Source: Microbacterium sp. (lineage in GTDB: Bacteria; Actinomycetota; Actinomycetes; Actinomycetales; Microbacteriaceae). Taken from it: a stretch of 64,000 nucleotides of DNA. The position numbers and the translations under genes were made by a program. Under the pieces are notes generated by a model, which worked only from the letters and a program-made list of their open reading frames with translations, was not told the DNA's origin and ran no database searches. Below are positions 7,518 through 15,717 of the stretch, piece by piece; position 1 is the first letter of the stretch; the number at the start of each line of letters is the position of its first letter. The stretch covers positions 1 to 64,000 of the forward strand of contig JAEKKN010000018.1 in the NCBI GenBank assembly GCA_019510305.1, given 5' to 3'.

Positions 7518-7940
7518 ATGGAAGCCCTGTACACCGCCGAGGCCCTCGCCACAGGCGCCGGCCGCAACGGCCGCGTCGCGACGAGCGAAGGCCGGCTCGA
7601 CTTCACCCTCGCCGTCCCGAAGGAGCTCGGCGGCTCCGGCGACGGAGCGAACCCCGAGCAGCTGTTCGCCGCCGGCTACGCCGCGTGCTTCCACTCGGCG
7701 CTGCAGACAGTCGCCCGAGCACAGAAGGTCTCGATCGTCGACTCCTCGGTCGGCGCTCGCGTGCAGATCGGCTCGAACGGCGAAGGCGGGTTCGGACTCG
7801 CCGTGCAGCTCGAGGTCGTCATCCCCGACCTCCCCCACGAGCAGGCCGTCGAACTCGCGAACGCGGCGCACCAGGTGTGCCCGTACTCGAACGCCACCCG
7901 CGGAAACATCGACGTCGACATCACCGTCTCGGACGACTGA
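7518..7940 (+). CDS. ohr: Organic hydroperoxide resistance protein (OsmC family)
   Basis: 140 residues. Ohr is a thiol peroxidase that reduces organic and lipid hydroperoxides using lipoylated partner proteins. Both catalytic cysteines are present: GYAACFHSAL and HQVCPYSNATRGN. The opening MEALYTAEALATGAGRNG and the Gly-rich segment KELGGSGDGANPEQLF are typical. AAAGGAA before the ATG serves as ribosome-binding site. It is in an operon with ohrR (14-base gap) and with the following oxidoreductase (11-base gap), so all three are probably induced by organic peroxide. Confidence 0.93.
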   Translation: MEALYTAEALATGAGRNGRVATSEGRLDFTLAVPKELGGSGDGANPEQLFAAGYAACFHSALQTVARAQKVSIVDSSVGARVQIGSNGEGGFGLAVQLEVVIPDLPHEQAVELANAAHQVCPYSNATRGNIDVDITVSDD

Positions 7941-7951
7941 GGAGTAGAACC

Positions 7952-8929
7952 ATGCGCGCACTCATCCATCACACCTTCGGCGAGCCCGAAGACGTTCTGA
8001 CCGTCGAAGAGCGGCCATTGCCCGAGCCCGGCCCCGGCCAGGTGCGGCTGCGCATCGTGCTCTCGCCGATCCACAATCACGACATCTGGACCATCCGAGG
8101 CACCTACGGATTCAAGCCCGAGCTGCCCGCCGCGTCGGGCACCGAGGCTCTCGGCATCGTTGATGCGCTCGGCGAGGGCGTCGACGGTCTCGCCATCGGT
8201 CAGCGCGTCGCCACCGGCGGAACCTTCGGCGCCTGGGCCGAGTACATCGTCGCGAATGCCGCCGGACTCATCCCGGTACCGGAGTCGCTGTCTGACGAGG
8301 TCGCCTCCCAGCTGGTGTCGATGCCCTTCAGCACGATCAGTCTGCTGGAGTTCCTCGAGGTGAAGCCCGGCGACTGGATCGTCCAGAACGCCGCCAACGG
8401 CGCGGTCGGCCGGATGCTGGCGCAGCTCGGCGCCGCGCGCGGCGTGAACGTGCTCGGTCTCGTCCGCCGTTCTGCCGGCGTCGAGGAGCTGCGCGCTCAG
8501 GGCATCGAGAACGTCGTCGCGACCGACCAGTCGGACTGGGTCGAGCAGGCGGCGAAGATCACCGGGGGCGCGCCGATCGTCGCCGGCGTAGACTCCGTCG
8601 GCGGCGCGGCATCGGGCCAGGTGCTGTCGCTGCTCGCCGAGAACGGCACCCTCGTCGCCTTCGGCGCGATGAACTCCCCCGTCATGGAGATCGCGTCGGG
8701 AGACGTGATCTTCAAGCAGGCGACAGTCAAGGGCTTCTGGGGAAGCAAGGTCATCCAGACGACGGATGCCGCGACCCGCGGCGCCCTCTTCGGGGAGCTC
8801 ATCCAGCGGGTGAGCGACGGGACGCTCACCCTGCCCGTAGCAGGAGTGTTCGATGCGGCAGACGCCGCGGACGCCATGCGCGCGAGCAGCACTCCCGGTC
8901 GCGTGGGCAAGGTGCTGCTGAAGTTCTGA
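7952..8929 (+). CDS. MDR-family NADPH:quinone/alkenal oxidoreductase
   Basis: 325 residues of the zinc-independent medium-chain dehydrogenase/reductase family. The N-terminal GroES-like fold contains PGPGQVRLRI, NHDIWTIRGTYG and the SGTEALGIVDALGEGV loop. The Rossmann domain begins near residue 145 with QNAANGAVGRMLAQLGAARG, an AxxGxxG-type NADPH loop. No catalytic or structural zinc ligands are visible, which argues against an alcohol dehydrogenase. The gene starts 11 bases after ohr with GGAG upstream and is probably coinduced with it. A role in clearing aldehydes or quinones formed by lipid peroxidation would fit the context, but the substrate is inferred. Confidence 0.85.
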   Translation: MRALIHHTFGEPEDVLTVEERPLPEPGPGQVRLRIVLSPIHNHDIWTIRGTYGFKPELPAASGTEALGIVDALGEGVDGLAIGQRVATGGTFGAWAEYIVANAAGLIPVPESLSDEVASQLVSMPFSTISLLEFLEVKPGDWIVQNAANGAVGRMLAQLGAARGVNVLGLVRRSAGVEELRAQGIENVVATDQSDWVEQAAKITGGAPIVAGVDSVGGAASGQVLSLLAENGTLVAFGAMNSPVMEIASGDVIFKQATVKGFWGSKVIQTTDAATRGALFGELIQRVSDGTLTLPVAGVFDAADAADAMRASSTPGRVGKVLLKF

Positions 8930-9002
8930 GCGGCGTCCGCAGGAAGGGCGAGGGCTGTGGGGGCCTTCGCCCTTCGCCGTCTCCGATGTCGGCGACCGTC
9001 AC

Positions 9003-9017
9003 CATACTGGTGCCATG
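9003..9017 (+). promoter_or_regulatory. Putative leaderless promoter of the RidA-like gene
   Basis: CATACT is followed by exactly six bases and then the ATG at 9015, the layout of a -10 element serving a leaderless mRNA. It is weaker than other examples in the window because the hexamer does not begin with T. Confidence 0.4.
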
Positions 9018-9416
9018 GACATCACACTCATGCAGCCTGCAGGACTCGTCGTCAGTCCTGCGTTCAGTCATGTCGCTGTCGTCCCGCCCGGTGCAACGAC
9101 GATCTACGTCGGCGGCCAGAACGGCGTCGACGAGAACGGCGCCGTCATCTCGGCGGATGCCGGAGAGCAATCCCTGCGCGCTCTCGAGAATGCGCGCGTC
9201 GCTCTCGAGGCCGCCGGAGCCGGTCTCGACGACGTCGTCAGCTGGACGGTCCTGATCCACCAGGACGCGGATCTGCGGGCTGCGTACGCAGCGGTTGCCT
9301 CGACTCTCGCCCGTGACGGTGCGCCACCGCTCGTGACAGCAGCCATCGTGGCAGGGCTCGGCGTGCCCGGCGCCCTGATCGAGGTGAGCGCGATCGCGGC
9401 TGTCATCCGCGACTGA
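9015..9416 (+). CDS. RidA/YjgF-family protein
   Basis: 133 residues covering the whole Rid fold: IYVGGQNGVDENGAV, QSLRALENARVALEAAGAG, VVSWTVLIHQDADLRAAY and ALIEVSAIAAVI. Canonical RidA is a 2-imino acid deaminase that needs an arginine in the PxRxxV segment. Here the segment reads PPLVTAAIV, so that arginine is missing and the protein probably belongs to a non-deaminase Rid subfamily. It is monocistronic and converges on the broken dinB gene, with a hairpin in between. Confidence 0.82.
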   Translation: MDITLMQPAGLVVSPAFSHVAVVPPGATTIYVGGQNGVDENGAVISADAGEQSLRALENARVALEAAGAGLDDVVSWTVLIHQDADLRAAYAAVASTLARDGAPPLVTAAIVAGLGVPGALIEVSAIAAVIRD

Positions 9417-9436
9417 CGCCAGTCGATCTCGCAGCT

Positions 9437-9467
9437 CGTGCGCGGGCCTCAGATGCGGCCGCGCACG
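9437..9467. terminator. Hairpin between convergent genes
   Basis: CGTGCGCGG pairs with CCGCGCACG across a short loop, extended by two more pairs after a bulge. It lies between the ends of the RidA-like gene and the dinB pseudogene and may end transcription in both directions. There is no T run. Confidence 0.45.
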
Positions 9468-10525
9468 GGCGTCCGCTCCACGGCGTCGCCGCCGTCGGGC
9501 ATCGTCATCTCTGCGCGTACTCCGAGGAGTCTGACTTCGCGCTCCCGGTCGAGTGCGGCGCCGAGTGCGACGGCGGCGTCGATGACGTCGTCGCGCCTTT
9601 CGGTGTGCTCCGGAAGCTTGCGGCCGAACGTCTTCGTCTCGAACGGTGCGTAGCGCACCTTGAGGTGCACGCGGACGACCGGTCGTCCCTCGGCGGCGCA
9701 GTCGTCGAACGCGCTGCCCGCCAGATCGCGGATCGCCGCCTCGACCTCATCTGCCGTCGTGAGGTTCTGCTGAAAGGTCGTCTCGCGGCTGTGGCTGCGC
9801 GCGACCCACGGAGTGTCGTCGACGGCATCCGGCCCGATGCCCGCTCCGAGTTCGCGATACCAGACGCCCATGCGCGGGCCGAACTCGGCGACGAGCTCCT
9901 GCTCGTCGGCATCGGCCAGCTCGCGAACGGTCTTCACGCCGTGGTCCGAGAGGCGCTTGCTCACCTTCGGTCCGACACCCCAGAGATCCCGTGTCGGCTT
10001 CTCCCCCATCACCTCGAACCAGTTCCCGGCCGTCAGCCGGAACATCCCGCGCGGCTTGCCGAATTCGGTCGCGATCTTGGCCCGCACCTTGTTGTCGCCG
10101 ATGCCGACCGAGCAGTGCAATCACGTCGCCTAGAGAACCGCCGCCTGGGCCGTGCGTGCAACGGCTTCCGGGTCGTCGGAGGAGACTCCCAGGAAGCACT
10201 CGTCCCAGCCGATCACCTCGAGCACGACGCCGGGGAGAGCGCGCAGCGTCGCCATCACCTCGTGGGACGCCGCCTCGTACGCTTCATGGTCGACGGGAAG
10301 GAAGACCGCATCCTCCGGCGCCTTGCGCGCCGCGATCTTGAGGGGCATGCCCGAGCCGATGCCGAACGCGCGCGCTTCGTATGACGCGGTCGAGACCACG
10401 GCCCGCTCGGTCGGATCCCCTCGACCGCCGACGATCACGGGGAGCCCCGCCAGCTCGGGCCGACGCAGCACTTCGACAGCCGCGATGAATTGGTCCATGT
10501 CGACGTGCAGCACCCACTCAGCCAT
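9449..10525 (-). pseudogene. dinB: DNA polymerase IV (DinB), two nonsense codons
   Basis: The frame reads as a near full-length Y-family polymerase from ATG 10525: HVDMDQFIAAVE with the first metal-binding residues, VIVGG, YEARAFGI, and GWDECFLGV carrying the catalytic Asp-Glu pair. It then meets TAG at 10130-10132 and, three codons later, TGA at 10121-10123. It continues in the same frame with LHCSVGIGDNKVRAKIA, GKPRG, the helix-hairpin-helix segment (LWGVGPKVSKRL) and a complete little-finger domain. Intact homologues read roughly LEATRLHCS here, so GAG to TAG and CGA to TGA substitutions explain both stops without a frameshift. A downstream restart at TTG 10120 would make a fragment without the catalytic palm residues. 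Translesion synthesis by this protein is probably lost. Confidence 0.85.
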
Positions 10526-10577
10526 GCACACGAGTGTGACGGCTGAGTGGGACGATGTCACCCCCTGAGCGGATGAC

Positions 10578-10970
10578 TCAGTTCAGCGCGACGCCGATCG
10601 CCGTCACGACGACGGCCAGCAGCGGCAGAGTGCCCTGCATGAGCGCGGCACGGGTCTTGGAGCGGTCGGAGAGGATCAGCACGAGCGCGGCCGCCAGCAT
10701 CATGCCGGTGCCCGCGAAGACGAGCGTCAACCCGACCGTCGCGGCGCCCACGATGACGAGCCCGATGCCCAGGAGAGCGGTGAGTGCGAGGAAGAGGTTG
10801 TAGAACCCCTGGTTGAATGCGAGCTGCTTCATGGTGACGGCGTCCGCTTCGCTGGCGACGCCGAAGATCTTGCGGGTCTCCGGCTCGGTCCATTTCAGGG
10901 ACTCGAGCGCAAAGATGAAGACGTGGAAGGCGGCCGCAGCGGCGGCGAGGACGAGTCCGGCGATGATCAT
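10578..10970 (-). CDS. DUF1304 membrane protein
   Basis: 130 residues with four predicted membrane helices. The family signature is HVFIFALESLKW, KIFGV and AFNQGFYNLFLAL near helix 2. DUF1304 proteins are small inner-membrane proteins of unknown function. The start at ATG 10968-10970 is preceded by GATGAGGG. The longer frame upstream belongs to the shadow of the CPBP gene. It lies 26 bases downstream of the CPBP protease gene on the same strand and may be cotranscribed with it and trmB. Confidence 0.85.
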   Translation of the reverse strand: MIIAGLVLAAAAAAFHVFIFALESLKWTEPETRKIFGVASEADAVTMKQLAFNQGFYNLFLALTALLGIGLVIVGAATVGLTLVFAGTGMMLAAALVLILSDRSKTRAALMQGTLPLLAVVVTAIGVALN

Positions 10971-10996
10971 TCCCTCATCATCCCGCATGCACGGCC

Positions 10997-11887
10997 TCAG
11001 ACGAGGAAGATCGGCAGCAGCCCCGGGTTGTGCGCATGAACCAGCACGCCGAACACCACGGCGTCGAACAGCAGGTGCACCGTGACGACGTAACCGAGTG
11101 AGTGCGTGCGCAGGAAGATGAAGCCTTGCAGGAGCGCGAACGGGATCGTCAGCACGGGTCCCCATGCGCGGTAGCCGAGCTCCCAGAGGAACGACACGAA
11201 CACGATCGCCTGGAGGACGTTGGCGAGAGCGTCCGGGAAGTGCCGGCGCAGCAGGGCGAACACCGTGCAGATGAAGAACAGCTCGTCCCAGATGCCGACG
11301 GCGCCCACGCCCACGAACAGACGTGCGATCAGTTCGGGCGAGTCGACGACGGGCCAGTTCTGGTAGACGCCGCTGGTGATGAAGTAGAACGGGAGGATCA
11401 GCCAGCCCAGGATCAGCACGGCGATGAGCCAGCTCCACTGCAACCGGCCCCACGGGCGCCGGGCGCGCCACGGGAAGCTGATCGCGCGGTCGCGGAAGAC
11501 GTATCGCGACACGAGATACGGCGCGGCCACTGCTCCTCCGAGCGCCAGGGTGAACCGCAGCATGGCGGGGTTGTCGAGCTCGGCGGCCAGCGGGATGACG
11601 CTCACGATCAGAAGACCCAGCGCGATCAGCGCGAGATCGCGGGTGAGCGATGGCTCCTGAGGGATGCCGATCGCCCGTGCCGTCGAGCGGCGCGCCCCCA
11701 TGCTCACGACCTCACCGTGTCGGCTGCGGCCCCGCTCGATGAACCAGGCGGCGCCGATGCCCACGGCGAGCAGCACCCAGCCGAGCCAGGCGATCCGCAG
11801 CACGAAGAACGCGGGCGCTGCGGCGCACACGATCAGAGCGGGCGCGAGGCCGGGCCAGACGGCTGCGTCACGCCGCACGCCGCTCAT
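10997..11887 (-). CDS. CPBP-family intramembrane protease-like protein
   Basis: 296 residues with about eight hydrophobic helices. The CPBP/Abi signature region reads GIWDELFFICTVFALLRR, followed by FLWELGYR, TIPFALLQG and HLLFDA. The usual first motif is EExxR; here it is DE with the arginine displaced, so catalytic competence is uncertain. Family members process membrane proteins or prenylated substrates, but many have no known substrate. The ATG overlaps the trmB stop codon in an ATGA arrangement, so the two are translationally coupled. Confidence 0.75.
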   Translation of the reverse strand: MSGVRRDAAVWPGLAPALIVCAAAPAFFVLRIAWLGWVLLAVGIGAAWFIERGRSRHGEVVSMGARRSTARAIGIPQEPSLTRDLALIALGLLIVSVIPLAAELDNPAMLRFTLALGGAVAAPYLVSRYVFRDRAISFPWRARRPWGRLQWSWLIAVLILGWLILPFYFITSGVYQNWPVVDSPELIARLFVGVGAVGIWDELFFICTVFALLRRHFPDALANVLQAIVFVSFLWELGYRAWGPVLTIPFALLQGFIFLRTHSLGYVVTVHLLFDAVVFGVLVHAHNPGLLPIFLV

Positions 11888-12609
11888 GCGCGCGGTGTCC
11901 TCCGGTAGACGAGATCGCGGATGTCCCGGCCCTTGGCGATGCCCTTGCGCTCGAAAGCGGTCATGACACGTCCCTCGAAGCGTTCTGCCCACTCCCCCTC
12001 GAACGCCCGCTCGAACAGAGGATCGGCGTCCAGCACCTCGCGCATCTGCACGGCGTACTCCTCCCAGTCGGTCGCGAGACGCAGCAGACCGCCGTCGCGG
12101 AGCGCACGAGCCGCGGTCGCGCCGAAGCCCTCGCGCACGAGGCGACGCTTGGTGTGCTTCTTCTTGTGCCATGGATCGGGGAAGAAGATCCACACCTCGG
12201 CCGCCGCGCCTTCCGGCAGATATGAGGAGAGCACCTCGGGCGCGTTCGCCTCGACGACGCGGAGGTTGCGGGCTCCGGACCTGTCGGCGTCGAGCATGGT
12301 GCGGGCGAGGCCGGCGCGGAACACTTCGACGGCGAGGAAGTCGTCGTCGGGGCGGGATGACGCGGCCGCCACGATCGCGTGCCCCTGCCCTGAGCCGATC
12401 TCGACGAAGAGGTCCGCCTCGCGGCCGTACTCGGATGCCGGATCCAGCCGGGCATCGGGATGCACGGAAGTCCAGGCGACGTCTCTCGGCACGTCGAGCA
12501 GGTAGTGCGCAGCGAGCTCTGCGAAGGCGCGCTCCTGCGCGTCGGACATCCGGCCGCTGCGGCGCACGAAGGACACCGGTTCGTCGCGGAAAGTGCGGGG
12601 TTCGGGCAT
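11884..12609 (-). CDS. trmB: tRNA (guanine-N7-)-methyltransferase
   Basis: 241 residues. TrmB methylates N7 of G46 in the variable loop of tRNA using S-adenosylmethionine. The SAM loop is FVEIGSGQGHAIVAAA near residue 68, and the hallmark IFFPDPWHKKKHTKRRLV with the catalytic aspartate is near residue 140. The C-terminal YRRTPRA is typical. The N-terminus (RTFRDEPVSFVRRSGRMS) carries the family's SFVRR motif, supporting ATG 12609. The start is leaderless-like, and the gene overlaps the CPBP gene by four bases. Confidence 0.95.
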   Translation of the reverse strand: MPEPRTFRDEPVSFVRRSGRMSDAQERAFAELAAHYLLDVPRDVAWTSVHPDARLDPASEYGREADLFVEIGSGQGHAIVAAASSRPDDDFLAVEVFRAGLARTMLDADRSGARNLRVVEANAPEVLSSYLPEGAAAEVWIFFPDPWHKKKHTKRRLVREGFGATAARALRDGGLLRLATDWEEYAVQMREVLDADPLFERAFEGEWAERFEGRVMTAFERKGIAKGRDIRDLVYRRTPRA

Positions 12610-12621
12610 TGTTCCAGGGTA
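12607..12621 (-). promoter_or_regulatory. Leaderless promoter of trmB
   Basis: TACCCT, then GGAACA, then ATG (read on the minus strand). The -10 hexamer ends six bases before the start codon, so transcription should begin at or next to the ATG. Confidence 0.6.
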
Positions 12622-12683
12622 CCGGGGAGCTCCGTCGGGCTCAGCAACCCCGAGGAGGTCCGGGAACCCGTCGACGGGCCTGC

Positions 12684-13526
12684 TCAGCGGCCTGCCGGCT
12701 CCGTGACGAAATCGATCAGCTCCTCGACGCGACCCAGCAGCGCAGGCTCGAGATCGCGATAGGTGCGCACCTTCGACAGGATGCGCTGCCAGGCGAGCCC
12801 CGTGTCGGCCTGGGTCTCGTAGGGCCAGCCGAATGCGCGGCAGATGCCCGTCTTCCAGTCGGTGCCGCGTGGGATCTCCGGCCATCTCGCGATGCCGAGG
12901 GCCTTCGGAGTCACGCACTGCCAGACGTCGACGAAGGGATGCCCGACGATGCGGATGTGGCGCCCGTGCGGCCCGCGCGCGACGGCATCCGCGATCCGGG
13001 ACTCCTTGGACCCGGGCACGAGATGGTCCACGAGCACGCCGTAGCGCCTGGTCGCGTTCGGCGGCTCGGCGTCGAGGAGGGCGTCGAGCAGATCGACTCC
13101 CTGGAGGAACTCGACGACGACGCCTTCGACGCGGAGATCGGCTCCCCACACCTTCTCCACGAGCTCGGCGTCGTGCTTGCCCTCGACGAGGATCCGGCTG
13201 GGAAGCGCGGTGCGCGCGCGCTGATCCGCGACGACGAACGATCCGGATGCCGTCCGCCTCGGCCCCTGCTGCGCCGCCTTCGGCGGGACGAGCTTCACGG
13301 GCTTCCCCTCGACGAGAAACCCGCCTCCCAACGGGAACAGGCGTGTGCGCCCCTTCCAGTCTTCGAGTTCGACATTGCCGGCCTGCACCTTGGTCACGGC
13401 GCCGCAGTAGCCGTCGCCGGCGACCTCGACCACGAGATCGAGCTCGGCGGGCACCTCGGGCACCGGCTTCGCGGCGCGCTCCCGCCACCCGGCGGCGAGC
13501 ACATCCGATCCATACCTGTCGTCCAT
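12684..13526 (-). CDS. DUF3097 family protein
   Basis: 280 residues of a conserved actinobacterial family of unknown function. Recognisable blocks are MDDRYGSDVLAAGWR, VTKVQAGNVELEDWKGRTR, a TOPRIM-like ILVEGKHDAELVEKVWGADLR, YGVLVDHLVPGSKESRIA, HIRIVGHPFVDVWQ and GTDWKTGICRAFGWPYE. The EGKHD and VDHLVPGSKE segments recall the acidic clusters of TOPRIM nucleotidyl-transfer domains, which hints at a nucleic-acid role but is not proof. The -10-like TACGCT lies seven bases before the ATG, so a leaderless transcript is likely. It is divergent from the TPM-domain gene. Confidence 0.88.
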   Translation of the reverse strand: MDDRYGSDVLAAGWRERAAKPVPEVPAELDLVVEVAGDGYCGAVTKVQAGNVELEDWKGRTRLFPLGGGFLVEGKPVKLVPPKAAQQGPRRTASGSFVVADQRARTALPSRILVEGKHDAELVEKVWGADLRVEGVVVEFLQGVDLLDALLDAEPPNATRRYGVLVDHLVPGSKESRIADAVARGPHGRHIRIVGHPFVDVWQCVTPKALGIARWPEIPRGTDWKTGICRAFGWPYETQADTGLAWQRILSKVRTYRDLEPALLGRVEELIDFVTEPAGR

Positions 13527-13604
13527 GCTCTCCAGCGTATGTGTCTGCGCTGAGGGCGAACGCCCATCAGCGCCCGGATGCTGTCGCGTGTCGTCGTGTG
13601 TGCA

Positions 13605-13619
13605 TAGACTCGACACATG
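13605..13619 (+). promoter_or_regulatory. Promoter of the TPM-pspA operon
   Basis: TAGACT lies six bases before ATG 13617, exactly the leaderless spacing. If transcription starts there, the Shine-Dalgarno start at 13650 would have a leader of about 33 bases, so two start modes are possible from one promoter. Confidence 0.5.
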
Positions 13620-13649
13620 GGGGCACGGCTGCCGGTCGGAGGGACGCAC

Positions 13650-15662
13650 ATGAGGACTCGCTGGCTCGCGCTGGTCGCAGTGATGACGGCGCTCGTCGCG
13701 GGGCTGCTCTCTGCCTCAGCGGCATCGGCGACCGACCCCGTTCAGCTCGACCAGGGCTACGTCACCGACGACGCCGGCGTCCTCAGCTCGACTGAGAAGA
13801 AAGAAGTCGAGGCTCGTCTGCAGACGCTGACCGAGAACTCCACGGCGGATCTGTTCGTGGTGCTGGTCGACGACTTCACCTCGCCGTCCGACTACGTCGC
13901 ATGGGCTGATGCCGTCGCACAGAACAACAACCTCGGCCCCGAGCAGTACCTCCTCGCGATCGCGGTCGAAGGGCGCAGCTACTACATCTCCGCCGCGCAG
14001 GGCGGACCGCTCAGCGAGGGCAAGCTCGACGACGTCGAGGAGAAGATCCAGCCCCTTCTCGCCCAGGACGACTGGGACGGCGCGATCATCCTCGCGGCAG
14101 ACGAGATCCAGGGAGACGGCGGGGCCGGTGCGGTCCGAGTGTTCCTGATCATCGGCGGGATCGTCGTCGCCGCGCTGCTGGTCTGGCTCATCGTCGCCCT
14201 GATCGTGCGCGGCCGGCGCAACGCCGAGGCGCGCCGGCGAGGCGCCATGCCGGAGAAGCCCGACCCGAACGACCCGTTCTCGACCCTCACCGATGAGCAG
14301 GTCCAGACGCAGGCCGGCGCCGCACTCGTGCGGGCCGACGACGCGCTGACCTCCAGCAAGGAGGAGCTCGGGTTCGCGGTCGCGCAGTTCGGCGAGAGCG
14401 CCACATCCGAGTTCTCCGTGGCGATCGAAGCAGCGAAGACGAAGATGTCGGAGGCGTTCGACATCAAGCAGAAGCTCGACGACGAGATCGAAGACACCGT
14501 CTACGACCGCCGCGCGTGGTACATCCGCATCATCCAGCTCTGCGACGAGATCGACGACGTGCTCGATGACAACACCGAGGCCTTCGACGCCCTGCGCAGG
14601 CTCCAGGAGAACGCCCCCCAGGAGCTCGATCGTGTACGGGCCGAGCGCACCGCGCTGCAGCCAGTGCTCGCGAGCGCGGCTCCCGCTCTCGCTGCGCTCG
14701 CCGCTGAGTACGACCCCGCCGCGCTGAGCACCGTCGCAGACAATCCGGCCCAGGCGCAGGAGCGCATCGCTCTCGCCGACAGGTCGATCGAAGCCGCGGC
14801 CCAGGCCATCACGGCAGGCAAGACCGGTGATGCCGCCTTCGCGATCCGCACGGCCGAACAGGCCGTCGCCCAAGCAGGTCAACTCGCCGCCGCGATCACC
14901 TCCCTCGGCGCCGATCTCGCCGCGATCGAATCCCAGGCGCGTACGCTCATGTCCGAGTTGCAGGGCGATATCGCGACTGCGCAACAGCTCCCAGATGCCG
15001 CCGCCGCCACCGCCCAGGCCGCGGCGAACGTGCAGCTGCAGCAGGCGCAGGCGAACCTGACCGGGGACTCCCGCAGCCCGCAGCGTGTGCTGGAGGCCCT
15101 CACCGCGGCGAACACGCAGATCGACGCGGCCATCGCCCAGGGGCGGGAGAGCATCGAGCGCGCTCGACGCACGCAACAGATGCTCGAGCAGACCCTCGCC
15201 CAGGCCGACGCGCAGGTCCGATCGACGAGGGACTTCATCGAGACGCGACGTGGCACCGTCGGCAGCACCGCCCGCACACGCCTCTCACAGGCCGAAGCGG
15301 GGCTCAGCGAAGCGCTGGGACTGCGAACCGCGAACCCCGAGCAGGCGCTCGCCGTCGCCCAGAACGCGCTGGAACTCGCTCGGCAGGCCAGCTCCTACGC
15401 CCAGTCCGATGTCTCCTCGTACTCCTCGGGTGGCGGTTGGGGCGGCGACCCCTTCGGGGGCTCCCGTTCAAGCGGCTCCGGCCTCGGCGGCGACATCCTC
15501 GGCGGCATCATCGGCGGCCTGCTGTCCGGTGGTGGTGGCGGAGGCGGAACATCTAGCCGCAGCGGGTGGCGCTCCGGCGGGAGTAGCGGTTTCCGCAGCT
15601 CCGGCTTCGGCGGCGGAGGCGGCGGCGGTAGATCCGGGCGCTCCGGCGGCGGACGCTTCTGA
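13650..15662 (+). CDS. TPM-domain membrane protein with Gly-rich tail
   Basis: 670 residues. A signal peptide (MRTRWLALVAVMTALVAGLL, ending in ASA) leads into a TPM phosphatase-like domain: DDAGVLSSTEK, DLFVVLVDDF and ISAAQGGPLSEGKLDDVEEK. One membrane helix around residues 165-190 (IGGIVVAALLVWLIVALIV) puts the TPM domain outside the cell. Most of the rest is Ala/Gln/Glu-rich coiled coil. The last 80 residues are Gly/Ser-rich, ending in a run of glycines, Arg and Ser. TPM proteins occur in photosystem II repair and in membrane-stress loci. GGAGGG six bases before ATG 13650 and the clean signal peptide support this start. An ATG at 13617 is preceded by TAGACT at leaderless spacing and would add 11 residues. 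The gene is followed by pspA. Confidence 0.85.
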   Translation: MRTRWLALVAVMTALVAGLLSASAASATDPVQLDQGYVTDDAGVLSSTEKKEVEARLQTLTENSTADLFVVLVDDFTSPSDYVAWADAVAQNNNLGPEQYLLAIAVEGRSYYISAAQGGPLSEGKLDDVEEKIQPLLAQDDWDGAIILAADEIQGDGGAGAVRVFLIIGGIVVAALLVWLIVALIVRGRRNAEARRRGAMPEKPDPNDPFSTLTDEQVQTQAGAALVRADDALTSSKEELGFAVAQFGESATSEFSVAIEAAKTKMSEAFDIKQKLDDEIEDTVYDRRAWYIRIIQLCDEIDDVLDDNTEAFDALRRLQENAPQELDRVRAERTALQPVLASAAPALAALAAEYDPAALSTVADNPAQAQERIALADRSIEAAAQAITAGKTGDAAFAIRTAEQAVAQAGQLAAAITSLGADLAAIESQARTLMSELQGDIATAQQLPDAAAATAQAAANVQLQQAQANLTGDSRSPQRVLEALTAANTQIDAAIAQGRESIERARRTQQMLEQTLAQADAQVRSTRDFIETRRGTVGSTARTRLSQAEAGLSEALGLRTANPEQALAVAQNALELARQASSYAQSDVSSYSSGGGWGGDPFGGSRSSGSGLGGDILGGIIGGLLSGGGGGGGTSSRSGWRSGGSSGFRSSGFGGGGGGGRSGRSGGGRF

Positions 15663-15717
15663 TTTCCATAGGCGCATAAGTGAAGATCTCAAGCAGGACC
15701 CTCTGAAAGGAAACCGC

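Noticed and set aside
10121..10132. Programmed readthrough or recoding in dinB
   Set aside because: Two different stop codons three codons apart with no downstream recoding stem make pseudogenisation far more likely.
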